Of a DNA stretch of 64,000 nucleotides, positions 1 to 8,169 are shown piece by piece. The position numbers and the translations under genes were made by a program. Each line of letters opens with the position of its first letter. Within the stretch, counting starts at the first letter, position 1. Location of the stretch: contig NZ_MZMV01000013.1 of the NCBI RefSeq assembly GCF_002210435.1, forward strand, positions 62,001 through 126,000, written 5' to 3'. The notes under the pieces were generated by a model, which was not told the DNA's origin, ran no database searches, and saw only the letters and a program-made list of their open reading frames with translations. This DNA comes from Micromonospora wenchangensis. GTDB lineage: Bacteria; Actinomycetota; Actinomycetes; Mycobacteriales; Micromonosporaceae.

Positions 1-513
1 TTGAGCGGCATCTTCGTGGTCAGTGGCGCCCGCAACTTTCAGCACCCCCACCGGCTCGTCCCGGCGGCCAAGCCGGTCACCGACCGGGTCACGCCGCTGA
101 TCCAGCAGGTCGCGCCGCAGCTCCCCACCGACACCGAGACGTTGATCCGGGCCAACGCCGCCGTGCAGTTCACCGCCGGTCTGATGCTGGCCACCGGCAA
201 GTTCACCCGGCCGGCCGCGCTGGTCCTGGCCGGTACGCTGGTGCCCACCACCGCCGCCGGTCACCCGTTCTGGAGCAACGACGATCAGGCGACCCGGAAC
301 AACAACCAGGTGCACTTCCTGAAGAACCTCGGGCTCTTCGGTGGTCTGCTGCTCGCCGCCGCCGACACCGAGGGCAGGCCGGGTCTGCGCTGGCGGGCCG
401 GTCACCGCATCGGCCACTCCCGACGTTCGGTGGGTCGCGCGGTGCGTACGGCCCGGCGGGAGGCCCGGATCGCCGTGCGGTCGGCCGCCGCCGCCCGTCG
501 ACTTCCCGGCTGA
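1..513 (+). CDS. DoxX family membrane protein (5'-truncated)
   Basis: Frame open from base 1 to the TGA at 511-513. The protein begins SGIFVVSGARNFQHP, a conserved early segment of DoxX-family proteins ('FVVSG' followed by a short polar stretch), so the true start and part of the first membrane helix lie upstream of the window. Two hydrophobic segments follow, around residues 54-85 and 108-120, and then an Arg/Ala-rich basic tail of about 45 residues that should face the cytoplasm. DoxX proteins are small inner-membrane proteins linked to redox or quinone chemistry; the function of this one cannot be read from sequence. The TTG at base 1 could be a start codon, but the family pattern suggests otherwise. 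Confidence 0.75.
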   Translation: MSGIFVVSGARNFQHPHRLVPAAKPVTDRVTPLIQQVAPQLPTDTETLIRANAAVQFTAGLMLATGKFTRPAALVLAGTLVPTTAAGHPFWSNDDQATRNNNQVHFLKNLGLFGGLLLAAADTEGRPGLRWRAGHRIGHSRRSVGRAVRTARREARIAVRSAAAARRLPG

Positions 514-645
514 CCTGCATCGATTCGGCCATCACCCCCCGCAAGGCCACGAATTACCTGAACCGCCCGACACCCGTTAACGCGGTGGAAATGTCAAAAA
601 CTGGTGTGGGATCGGACACGGTCGGATAACGCGGGAGGCAGCAAC

Positions 646-2157
646 GTGAGGCGCCGTTCTAGGCTCCCTACCGGACCTGGACGGGTAGGACGACCTTGGT
701 ACGGGGGTGGCCACGCCATGCCGACAACCGTCGGTAGACGTGCGGACCGCCTCGCCCCGGTGCGTCGCGCAACGCGTGGGATCGATCGTAGGACAGTCGT
801 ACGGACCGGCATCGTGGCCGCCGTCGCCTATGCCGCATGGCTCGCCATCGGTGCTTTCGGGCGGCCGTACAACTTCTTCGACATGAAGATCTACCACGGC
901 GCGGTGGTGTGGTGGGCGAGCGGGCACGAGTTGTACGAGTTCATCGCGCCCACCACCACGCTGGGTTTCACCTACCCGCCCTTCGCCGCGCTGGCCATGC
1001 TGCCGATGGCGGGGCTGCCGATCGAGGTGGCCGGGTGGGTCAACGCGGCCGGCAGCATCGCCGCCCTGGCGGTGGTCCTCGCCGCGCTGCTGCGTCCGAT
1101 CGTCGACCGGCTCGGTTGGCCGCTCTGGTTCACCGTGGCCATCGCCACGCCGATGGCCACGGCCATCGAACCGGTCCGGGAGACCCTGGGGTACGGCCAG
1201 GTCAACCTGCTCCTGTTCGCGTTGATCATGGCGGACCTGGTGGGCCTGCGCTGGCGTTCCCGGCGGGGCACCCACGGGCGCGACACCGACGGCCCGTTCC
1301 TGCGGCTGTTCTACAGCGGTTCCTGGGCCGGGGTCGGCATCGGCCTGGCCACCGCCGTCAAGCTCACCCCGGCGCTGTTCATCGCCTACCTGCTGATCAC
1401 CAGGCAGTGGCGGGTCGCCGCCACCGCCGTCGGCACCACCATCGGCGTCACCCTGGGCAGCTTCGCGCTGGTCGGCACCGAGTCGCGGGCCTACTTCGGC
1501 GGGGTGCTGTGGCAGACCGAACGGGTCGGGGCCGCCGACATGACGCCCAACCAGTCGCTGGCCGGCCTGTTGGCCCGGCTCTACGACTCGATCGAGACGC
1601 CCGGCCTGCTCTGGCTGGCGTTCTCGGTGCTGATCCTGGCCGTCGGGCTGTCCCGGGCCGCCAACGCCCGCGCCGACGGCGACGAGTTGACCGCGTTCAC
1701 CCTGGTCGGGCTGACCGCCAACGTGATCAGCCCGATCTCCTGGTCGCACCACCTGGTCTGGGTCATCCCGGCGATCGTCGTGCTCGCCGACGCCGCCGTC
1801 CGCCGCCGCGAGGCGAGCCGGGGGTTGTCGCTGCGCACCGGCCAGCAGGCGTTCGGTGGGCCGCCCGGGGTGAGCGGGCTGCGCCCGCCGATCTGGTACC
1901 CGACGCTGACCGGGCTGCGGCACGGCGTGGCGGCGCTCGGGTTGTACCTGCTCTTCCTGATCTCGCCGATCTGGCCGTACGAGCACAAGCTCCCCGAGGT
2001 GTCGCACTACCAGGACGGCCTGTTCGGCGCGCTGATGGAGAACTCGCTCGCACTGGCGCTGATCGTGCTGGTCGCCGCCCTGCCGTGGCGGCCCGGCGCC
2101 GAACCCGCCTTCTACGCCGACCGGCCGGCCCGCGCCGCCACCGCCGGCCGCCGCTGA
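646..2157 (+). CDS. GT87 (DUF2029) integral membrane mannosyltransferase-like protein
   Basis: Polytopic protein with about ten hydrophobic segments. After the first helix comes a short extracytoplasmic loop with 'FFDMKIYHGAVVWW' and 'GFTYPPFAA', the pattern of GT87/DUF2029 polyprenyl-phosphate-mannose-dependent alpha-mannosyltransferases, where the early Asp is the presumed catalytic residue; 'ISWSHHLVW' near residue 370 is also typical. Likely role: adding mannose to a lipid-linked or cell-wall glycan on the outer face of the membrane. Start: the GTG at 646 follows GGGAGG by 7 bases; an in-frame ATG at 718 also has a G-rich leader, and the frame is open from 604. It converges with the molybdenum-cofactor operon at 2230. 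The acceptor is unknown. Confidence 0.85.
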   Translation: MRRRSRLPTGPGRVGRPWYGGGHAMPTTVGRRADRLAPVRRATRGIDRRTVVRTGIVAAVAYAAWLAIGAFGRPYNFFDMKIYHGAVVWWASGHELYEFIAPTTTLGFTYPPFAALAMLPMAGLPIEVAGWVNAAGSIAALAVVLAALLRPIVDRLGWPLWFTVAIATPMATAIEPVRETLGYGQVNLLLFALIMADLVGLRWRSRRGTHGRDTDGPFLRLFYSGSWAGVGIGLATAVKLTPALFIAYLLITRQWRVAATAVGTTIGVTLGSFALVGTESRAYFGGVLWQTERVGAADMTPNQSLAGLLARLYDSIETPGLLWLAFSVLILAVGLSRAANARADGDELTAFTLVGLTANVISPISWSHHLVWVIPAIVVLADAAVRRREASRGLSLRTGQQAFGGPPGVSGLRPPIWYPTLTGLRHGVAALGLYLLFLISPIWPYEHKLPEVSHYQDGLFGALMENSLALALIVLVAALPWRPGAEPAFYADRPARAATAGRR

Positions 2158-2229
2158 CCCCGCCCGGCCCCCGCCACCGCAGTCGGCCGACCCCGGTCGG
2201 GCGGCACCCGGCGGGCCGCGACGCCGGGC

Positions 2230-2664
2230 TCAGGGGCAGTTGACCCACTCCTCGGTGCCGTCGGCGAAGACCTGCCGCTTCCAGATCGGCAGCCGCGCCT
2301 TCACCTCGTCGACCAGCCGGGCGCAGGCCGCGAAGGCCGCCGCCCGGTGCGCCGTGCTCACCGCCGCCACCAGCGCCACGTCACCGATGTCGAGCCGGCC
2401 GATCCGGTGCGACACCGCCACCGCGTAGACGTCGGGGTCGGCGGCGATCTCGGCGGCCACCGCGCGCAGCGTCTCGACGGCGCTCGGGTGGCCCTCGTAC
2501 TCCAGCAGGGTCACCGGTCGGCCGTGGTCGTGGTCGCGGACCACGCCCTGGAAGGAGACCACCGCGCCGGCCCGGCGGTCGGCCACCGCCGCCTCGTGCG
2601 CGGCCAGGTCCAGCGGCTGGTCGGTGACCGCGAGCAGGGCCGTCGTCGGGCCGGTCGTCACCAC
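2230..2664 (-). CDS. moaE: Molybdopterin synthase catalytic subunit MoaE
   Basis: 144 aa, normal length for MoaE. The large molybdopterin synthase subunit inserts two dithiolene sulfurs, delivered by MoaD thiocarboxylate, into cyclic pyranopterin monophosphate. Visible family motifs: 'GAVVSFQGVVRD' near residue 32, 'LEYEGH', 'VSHRIGRLDIGD', and the C-terminal 'KARLPIWKRQ' carrying the active-site lysines. It is the last gene of the leftward moaC-mogA-moeA-moaE run and overlaps the 3' end of moeA by 7 bp, so it is probably translationally coupled. No moaD or moaA is present in the window; both must be encoded elsewhere. Confidence 0.95.
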   Translation of the reverse strand: MVTTGPTTALLAVTDQPLDLAAHEAAVADRRAGAVVSFQGVVRDHDHGRPVTLLEYEGHPSAVETLRAVAAEIAADPDVYAVAVSHRIGRLDIGDVALVAAVSTAHRAAAFAACARLVDEVKARLPIWKRQVFADGTEEWVNCP

Positions 2665-3959
2665 GTGCGCTCCCCGGGCAGCAACGGCAGCGGTACGACC
2701 GGCACCCGGTCCCCGACCTCGCCGGAGGTGCCCGGCCGGATCACCGCGAACCCGTCCGCGCCGGCCAGCCCGCGCAGCATCGCCGACCCGACGTGGCGGA
2801 CCGGGTGGGCGGTGCCGGCCGCCCGGTCCAGCCGGACCAGCGCCAGGTGGGTGTAGTCGCCCCGACCGGGCACCGGCCCGGCGAGGGTGGCCTGGGGCAG
2901 CGCCGGCAGCGCCCGGCCCTGGAGCCCGGCGAGCAGCGGCGCGACCAGCGACACCAGGGCGACGATCGCGGACTGCGGGTTGCCCGGCAGCCCGGCCACG
3001 AACCGCACCCGCCCGTCGGCGTCGACCAGCCGGGCCAGCAGCATCGGGAAACCGGGCCGCACGGCGACCGTGTTCACCACGTGGTCGGCCCCCAGCGCCT
3101 CCAGCGCGGGGTGCAGGTGGTCGACCGGGCCGTGCATGGTGCCGCCGGTGGTGCAGACCAGGTCGGCCCCGGCGAGCGCCCCGCGCAGGGCGGCCACGTG
3201 GGCCGGGAGGGTGTCCGCCACCGGGCCGACCACGTCGGCGGGCCGCACCTGGCAGCCGTAGCGGCGCAGCCAGGACGGCACGGCCGGGCCGAGCGCGTCA
3301 CGGACCCGGCCCGACCCGGGCGGCCCGGCGGTGAGCAGTTCGTCGCCGAAGACCAGCAGCGCGGCGCGCGGTTGGCGACGCACCGTGAGCTGGTCGTGCC
3401 CGCAGGAGGCGGCCAGCCCGATCAGCGCCGGGTCGACCGGGGTGCCCGCCGGCAGCAGTTCCTCGCCGGCCACCGCCTCCTCGCCCGGCTCCCGCCACTC
3501 CGGGTTCGGACGCGGCGTGCCGGTCACCCGCCCGTCCGGGGTACGCCGCGAGTCCTCGATCCGCAGGATGGCCGTCGTCCCGGTGGGGACCATCGCGCCG
3601 GTGGCGATCTCGACGGTGGTGCCGTCGGCGGTCAGCCCGGCCGGGGTCTGCCCGGCGAGCACCCGTCCCACGACGTCCCACGGGCCGGCCCCGCGTACCG
3701 CCCAGCCGTCGACGCTGGAGGTGGGGAAGGCGGGCAGGTCGGTCCGGGTGGTCAACGGCTCGGCCAGGGTGTACCCGTCGACGTCGGAAAGCGACCGGTT
3801 GACCGGGGGCAGGGCGGCGGCGAGGCCGACCGCGTACACCCGGGAGCGGGCCTCTTCCCATCCGGCCGGCGGCGGCGCGGCGACCTGGGCCGCGGCGGCG
3901 GCGGTTTCCGTGCTCACCGGGGGCCTCCGTTCGGACGGGACGCGGCGCTCCGCGTACAC
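2658..3959 (-). CDS. moeA: Molybdopterin molybdenumtransferase MoeA
   Basis: 433 aa, standard MoeA length. It inserts molybdate into adenylylated molybdopterin, the last general step of Moco synthesis. Domain order: MoeA N-terminal region ('LPAFPTSSVDGWAVR', 'GQTPAG', 'IATGAMVPTGTTAILRIED'), central MoCF-binding fold ('GDELLTAG', 'LVCTTGGTMHGPVDHLHPALE', 'VAVRPGFPMLLARL', 'FVAGLPGNPQSAIVAL') and the MoeA C-terminal domain. The usual GG(T/A)S..D loop reads GGTMHGPVD here. The start ATG is at 3957-3959. It lies between mogA (29-bp gap) and moaE (7-bp overlap) in one operon. Confidence 0.95.
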   Translation of the reverse strand: MYAERRVPSERRPPVSTETAAAAAQVAAPPPAGWEEARSRVYAVGLAAALPPVNRSLSDVDGYTLAEPLTTRTDLPAFPTSSVDGWAVRGAGPWDVVGRVLAGQTPAGLTADGTTVEIATGAMVPTGTTAILRIEDSRRTPDGRVTGTPRPNPEWREPGEEAVAGEELLPAGTPVDPALIGLAASCGHDQLTVRRQPRAALLVFGDELLTAGPPGSGRVRDALGPAVPSWLRRYGCQVRPADVVGPVADTLPAHVAALRGALAGADLVCTTGGTMHGPVDHLHPALEALGADHVVNTVAVRPGFPMLLARLVDADGRVRFVAGLPGNPQSAIVALVSLVAPLLAGLQGRALPALPQATLAGPVPGRGDYTHLALVRLDRAAGTAHPVRHVGSAMLRGLAGADGFAVIRPGTSGEVGDRVPVVPLPLLPGERTW

Positions 3960-3995
3960 CTCCGCGAGCCTATCGCCGCCGTGCCGACCGTGTGG

Positions 3996-4466
3996 TCAGT
4001 GGTCGCCGCCGCGCAACTGGTCGACCGCGTGGCCGAGGATCGGCCCGAGCACGGCCAGCCCGTCCTTCGCGCCGCCCCGCGAGCCGGGCAGGTTGACCAC
4101 GAGCATCCGGCCCAGCACCCCGGCGAGCCCCCGGGACAGCGCCGAGGTGGGCACCCGGTCCCGGCTGTACGCGCGGATCGCCTCGGCGATGCCGGGGATC
4201 TCGTGGTCGAGCAGCGCCCGGGTCACCTCCGGGGTCCGGTCGGTGGGGTTGATGCCGGTGCCGCCGCTGGTCAGCACCACGTCGATCCCGTCGGCGTGGG
4301 CGGCGCGCAGTGCCTCGCCGACCGGTTCGCCGTCGGGCACCACCACCGGCTCGTCGACCTGGCAGCCCAGCTCCCGCAGGCCGGCGACGAGCAGCGGGCC
4401 GCTGGTGTCGGCGTACACCCCGGCGGCGGCCCGGTTGGACGCCACGACGACCCGGGCCCGGATCAC
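3996..4466 (-). CDS. mogA: MogA/MoaB family molybdopterin adenylyltransferase
   Basis: 156 aa. MogA-type proteins adenylylate molybdopterin to give the substrate of MoeA. MoCF signature: 'VVLTSGGTGINPTDRTPEVTRALLD', then 'GIAEAIRAYSRDRVPTSALSRGLAGVLG' and 'LVVNLPGSRGGAKDGL'. The start is fixed by context: GTG at 4464-4466 overlaps the TGA of moaC (4463-4465) in a GTGA junction, giving VIRARVVVASNRAAAG. The longer open frame upstream only shadows moaC. It could be named moaB; the two families overlap and sequence alone does not separate them. Confidence 0.93.
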   Translation of the reverse strand: MIRARVVVASNRAAAGVYADTSGPLLVAGLRELGCQVDEPVVVPDGEPVGEALRAAHADGIDVVLTSGGTGINPTDRTPEVTRALLDHEIPGIAEAIRAYSRDRVPTSALSRGLAGVLGRMLVVNLPGSRGGAKDGLAVLGPILGHAVDQLRGGDH

Positions 4467-4954
4467 GGTCGGTCCTGCGGGCGGACCCACTCGCCGGTCT
4501 TGCCGCCGGACTTGCTCAGCACCCGGACGCCGTCGACGGCGGCGGCCGGGTCGACCGCCTTGACCATGTCGACCAGGGCCAGCCCGGCGACGGCGACGGC
4601 GGTCAGCGCCTCCATCTCCACCCCCGTCCGGTCGGCGGTGCGGGCGGTGGCGGTGATCTCGACGGTGTCGTCGGTGAGTTCGAGGTCGACGGTGACCCCG
4701 TGCAGGGCGATCGGGTGGCACAGCGGGATCAGGTCGGGGGTGCGTTTGGCGCCCATGATGCCGGCGAGCCGGCCGACGGCCAGCGCGTCGCCCTTGGGCA
4801 GCCCGTCGCGGCGCAGCAGCTCCACCACCTCGACGGTGGTGCGCAGCCGCCCGGCGGCCACGGCGACCCGGCCGGACACCGGCTTGGCGGAGACGTCGAC
4901 CATGCGGGCCGCGCCCGCGGCGTCGACGTGGCTGAGCTGCGCGGGATCGGTCAC
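4463..4954 (-). CDS. moaC: Cyclic pyranopterin monophosphate synthase MoaC
   Basis: 163 aa, full length. MoaC converts the MoaA product to cyclic pyranopterin monophosphate. Characteristic motifs: 'LSHVDAAGAARMVDVSAKP', 'PKGDALAVGRLAGIMGAKRTPDLIPLCHP' (active-site region with KxxxxLIPLCHP), 'GVEMEALTAVAVAGLALVDMVKAVDP' and 'VRVLSKSGGKTGEW'. It is the first gene of the leftward Moco operon, with its start ATG at 4952-4954. The operon promoter should lie in 4955-5100. No known riboswitch is recognisable there. Confidence 0.96.
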   Translation of the reverse strand: MTDPAQLSHVDAAGAARMVDVSAKPVSGRVAVAAGRLRTTVEVVELLRRDGLPKGDALAVGRLAGIMGAKRTPDLIPLCHPIALHGVTVDLELTDDTVEITATARTADRTGVEMEALTAVAVAGLALVDMVKAVDPAAAVDGVRVLSKSGGKTGEWVRPQDRP

Positions 4955-5462
4955 GTCCGCGAGCCTAGCGGTGCGCTCCGACCGGAGGGTACGTCCGGTG
5001 CGTGACGACGACCGGGAACAGGAACGGCGAGCGCGCGGGGACGATTCGTGATCGGTAGTTCATCGTCGATTTCATCGGCCGCCACTAATAGGTTCTCGCG
5101 TCCACCGGAGAGCGGGAAACCCCATCACGCGCGAGATCGTCACACCTGAGAAACCCTCCGTCGCGCCGTGACCGCGAATCGCCACCGGGCCACTTCGACG
5201 ACGTTGGCACCACCGCGCCGACCCGACTACGCTGCGTTCCACAATGGGGTGATCTGTCGCACTCGCACAGCCGGTCACCTCGACGTACGGCAAGCGGCCC
5301 CTCTCGCCCGATGTCGCCGAGCCGCCGTCTGCACCATTATCTAGCGTTAACGAGAACCGTCGGGAGCGCTCAGCACTCCGTTTCCCCATGGAAACGGAAA
5401 GTCACCAAGATGCACTCAATTCTCACCTATCGCTCATAGTTACATTTATACCTCCAAAAACG
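4955..5462. other. Intergenic region between moaC and the GGDEF-EAL leader
   Basis: About 500 bp between divergent transcription units. An open frame of 105 codons on the minus strand (5072-5389) has no recognisable protein and poor codon bias, so I do not call it. The stretch from about 5380 to 5460 is clearly more AT-rich than its surroundings and probably carries the promoter of the rightward cyclic-di-GMP gene. Nothing else is resolved. Confidence 0.5.
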
Positions 5463-5533
5463 GCCTAACCGCCCTTAGGCTGTCCCCTGTCAGATGCCGA
5501 CCGCAAGGGTCGGCGACAACGACCAGGGGAGGG
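5463..5533 (+). promoter_or_regulatory. Structured 5' leader with possible SD-sequestering stem
   Basis: Three helices can be drawn by eye. Helix A pairs GCCTAA (5463-5468) with TTAGGC (5475-5480). Helix B pairs TCCCCTG (5483-5489) with CAGGGGA (5524-5530). Nested inside B, helix C pairs GCCGACC (5496-5502) with GGTCGGC (5508-5514) around a GCAAG loop. The 3' arm of helix B is part of the ribosome-binding sequence AGGGGAGGG (5525-5533) of the mini-ORF at 5542, so folding would hide it. It does not fit the cyclic-di-GMP-I riboswitch consensus that I know. Confidence 0.45.
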
Positions 5534-5541
5534 CGAACGCG

Positions 5542-5565
5542 ATGTCCGCACACGAGTGGCTCTGA
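5542..5565 (+). other. Candidate 7-codon leader ORF (MSAHEWL)
   Basis: ATG at 5542 follows GGGGAGGG with 8 bases between, one of the strongest Shine-Dalgarno sequences in this part of the window, yet translation stops at TGA 5563-5565 after seven codons. It is in the same frame as the downstream GGDEF-EAL gene but is separated from it by two in-frame TGA codons (5563 and 5584). It may be a regulatory leader peptide. No expression evidence is available. Confidence 0.4.
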
Positions 5566-5640
5566 ACGATTGTGGTGGCGGCGTGACCCCACGTAGCCTT
5601 GGCCTCTGCTCAGCGACACGGAGTGGTTGTCGAGGACACG

Positions 5641-8169
5641 GTGGCGCGACCGGACGAAGGCAAGACGGAGGCCGAGCGGCAGCTGACGCTGCACGTCGGC
5701 CTCGTCTGCGTGGTGGCCACCGCAGCGGCGGTCGTCGCCCTCTACCAACTGGTCCACCTCGACCTCACCGGCGGTGACCTCACCCGCTCCGTCGCGCTGG
5801 CCTTCATGGCCGCGCTCAGCGTCCGGATCAACTGGCAGATCCGCATCCGGGCCACCGTCCACGCGGTCTCCTGGAGCGAGACGGCGATCGTCCTCGGGCT
5901 GGCCGTCGCACCGGCGCCCCTGGTCGTCCTGACCACCGGGACGGGCGTCGCGATCGCCCTGCTGTCCATGAAGCGCGGACCGTTGAAGACCACCTTCGGC
6001 ATCGCCAAGAGCATGCTGCTGGCAGCCGCCGGCGGCGTCGCGTTGCACACCCTCGGCTGGTCGCCGCAGGACACCGACCTGCCGAACGCCATCGGCATGA
6101 TCGGGCTCGCCTACGTCGTCGCCGTGGTCCTCGACGAACTACTCACCCTGCCGGTCATCGCGATGGCCACCGGCACCCCGCTGCCCCGGCTCTTCTCCGA
6201 CGACCTCGGCCTGCGCCTCACCAGCGCGCTCGCCCGGTTCGTCCTGATCGCCGTCACCCTGGCCATCCTCCAGGCCGACCCCCGGCTCCTGCTCGCCGTG
6301 CCACCCCTGGTGCTCAGCCTGCACCTGCTCTACTCCAACCAGGTCAAGTCCCGCACCGAGCAACAGGCCTGGCAACGGCTGGCCCGCACCACCGACGCAC
6401 TCAACGTGGTCGACCTGGACAAGGTCCTCACCACCGCCGTCACCCAGGCCACCGAACTCTTCTCCGCCGACGAGGTCGAGATCGAGTTGCGCGACGCCGG
6501 CCGCACCGTCCGGGGCGCGAGCGGCACCATCACCTACGACGGCCCGTCCGGCACCCCGAGTGAGATCGAGGGCACCGTCCTGCCCGCCCGCCTCGAAGGC
6601 CACGACCGCACCGTCGACGTCGGGATGCTGCGGCTGCGGTTCCGGGGACCGGTCCGGCTCAACGAACGCGAGCAGTACACCCTGCGTACCTTCGCCTCCG
6701 CGCTGTGCACCGCCGTCCGCAACGCCCAGGCGTACGCCGAACTCGCCCGGGTCGCCGCCGAACACGCCCACGCCGCCAGCCACGACGCCCTCACCGGCCT
6801 GGCCAACCGCCGGCAACTGCTCGACCGGGGCACCGAACAGCTCGGCACCCGGCACGCCGAGGGGGTGACCGCCCTCGTCCTGATCGACCTCAACCACTTC
6901 AAGGAGGTCAACGACACCCTCGGCCACGCCGCCGGTGACCAGGTGCTGATGCGGGTGGCCGACCGGCTGCGCGCCGCCGCCCGCGACGAGGACCTGGTCG
7001 CCCGCCTCGGCGGCGACGAGTTCGCCGTGCTGATGCGCAACCTGCCCGCCCCCGCCATCGCCGCCCACCGGGCCGAGACCCTGCTCGGCGCCCTGCACGA
7101 ACCGATCGACGTGGACGGCATGCGGATCAGCGTGGAGGCCAGCGGCGGCATCGCGGCGGCCCCCTCCACCGGCGGCATGCCCGAACTGCTGCGCCGCGCC
7201 GACGTCGCCATGTACCAGGCCAAGCGGGCCGGCCAACGGATCGCCACGTACGCCCCCACCCGGGACACCGCCGACCTGCGCCGGCTCACCCTCGGCGGTG
7301 AACTGCCCCGCGCGGTCGCCGATCACGAGTTCACCGTCAACTTCCAGCCCATCGTCGACCTCGGCACCGGCGAGGTGACCGGAGCCGAGGCGCTGGCCCG
7401 CTGGCACCACCCCCGGCACGGGGTGATCGACCCGTTGCGCTTCATCGAGGCGGTGGAACGCTCCGGCATGCTCCCCGCGTTCGCCGAAGCCATCCTCGAC
7501 CAGGCGCTCGTCGCCGCCGTCGGCTGGCGGACCGCCGGCTTCGACCTGCCCGTCTCGGTCAACGTCTCGCCCCGCAGCCTGCTCGACGCCCGGTTCCCCG
7601 GCGCGGTGCTGGCCCGGCTCCAAGCCCACGACTTCCCCCCGGACCGGCTCGTCCTGGAGCTGACCGAGACACTCACCCTCAGCCAACTCGACGTGGTCGA
7701 CCGGGTGCTCAACCGGCTCCGCGACTCCGGCATCCGGCTCGCCCTGGACGACTTCGGCACCGGCTACTCCTCGCTCTCCCTGCTCTCCCGCATCCCCGTG
7801 CACGAACTGAAGATCGACCGCAGCTTCGTCACCGCGATGGAGAGTTCCGCCGAGGCGGCGGCCGTCATCCGCTCCACCCTCGACCTCGGCCGCAGCCTCG
7901 ACCTGGCCGTCGTCGCCGAGGGCGTGGAAAGCGAACCGCAGCGCCGGGCCCTGTGGTCGCTCGGCTGCGCCGCCGGCCAGGGACACCTGTTCGCCCGCCC
8001 ACTGCCGGCCGGCGCGCTCCTCGCCGCGCTGCAACGGGGCTCCGGCGGCCGCCCCGGCAGTCTCGCCACCCCGCTGCACGACACCGGCGCGGTCATCCGA
8101 CTCAGCACCCCCGGCCGCCGCCAGCCCGCCCGGAACCGCCCGACGGGTCTGCCACACTTGCCGGCGTGA
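5641..8169 (+). CDS. Membrane GGDEF-EAL cyclic-di-GMP cyclase/phosphodiesterase
   Basis: 842 aa from GTG 5641, which follows GAGG by 5 bases; in-frame TTG 5599 and GTG 5623 are alternatives with weaker ribosome-binding sites. The N-terminal ~225 residues hold about seven membrane helices of no named sensor family, followed by a GAF-like linker (about 250-370). The GGDEF domain has an intact signature 'RLGGDEFAVLM' (GGDEF at residue 457) and an RxxD inhibitory site (RDED) five residues before it. The EAL domain keeps 'GAEALARWHHP' (E583) and 'DDFGTGYSSL'. Both catalytic halves therefore look functional: synthesis of c-di-GMP from GTP and its hydrolysis to pGpG. The stop overlaps the next start as GTGA (8166-8169). 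Confidence 0.93.
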   Translation: MARPDEGKTEAERQLTLHVGLVCVVATAAAVVALYQLVHLDLTGGDLTRSVALAFMAALSVRINWQIRIRATVHAVSWSETAIVLGLAVAPAPLVVLTTGTGVAIALLSMKRGPLKTTFGIAKSMLLAAAGGVALHTLGWSPQDTDLPNAIGMIGLAYVVAVVLDELLTLPVIAMATGTPLPRLFSDDLGLRLTSALARFVLIAVTLAILQADPRLLLAVPPLVLSLHLLYSNQVKSRTEQQAWQRLARTTDALNVVDLDKVLTTAVTQATELFSADEVEIELRDAGRTVRGASGTITYDGPSGTPSEIEGTVLPARLEGHDRTVDVGMLRLRFRGPVRLNEREQYTLRTFASALCTAVRNAQAYAELARVAAEHAHAASHDALTGLANRRQLLDRGTEQLGTRHAEGVTALVLIDLNHFKEVNDTLGHAAGDQVLMRVADRLRAAARDEDLVARLGGDEFAVLMRNLPAPAIAAHRAETLLGALHEPIDVDGMRISVEASGGIAAAPSTGGMPELLRRADVAMYQAKRAGQRIATYAPTRDTADLRRLTLGGELPRAVADHEFTVNFQPIVDLGTGEVTGAEALARWHHPRHGVIDPLRFIEAVERSGMLPAFAEAILDQALVAAVGWRTAGFDLPVSVNVSPRSLLDARFPGAVLARLQAHDFPPDRLVLELTETLTLSQLDVVDRVLNRLRDSGIRLALDDFGTGYSSLSLLSRIPVHELKIDRSFVTAMESSAEAAAVIRSTLDLGRSLDLAVVAEGVESEPQRRALWSLGCAAGQGHLFARPLPAGALLAALQRGSGGRPGSLATPLHDTGAVIRLSTPGRRQPARNRPTGLPHLPA

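Noticed and set aside
577..2007. Long minus-strand open frame opposite the GT87 gene
   Set aside because: Gln/Gly/Arg-rich antisense shadow of a clear membrane-protein gene.
2793..5051. 752-codon plus-strand open frame opposite the Moco operon
   Set aside because: Antisense of moeA, mogA and moaC; protein has no family features.
5072..5389. 105-codon open frame on the minus strand upstream of moaC
   Set aside because: No ribosome-binding site, no family pattern, atypical composition; probably chance.
5463..5533. Cyclic-di-GMP-I (GEMM) riboswitch
   Set aside because: The conserved core segments of that class are not present; only generic helices are seen.
5542..5641. Idea that the mini-ORF is a frameshifted N-terminus of the GGDEF-EAL protein
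   Set aside because: It is already in the same frame; two in-frame TGA codons, not a frameshift, separate them.
6139..8157. 672-codon minus-strand open frame opposite the GGDEF-EAL gene
   Set aside because: Antisense shadow with repetitive Gly/Gln/Ala composition caused by high GC at third positions.
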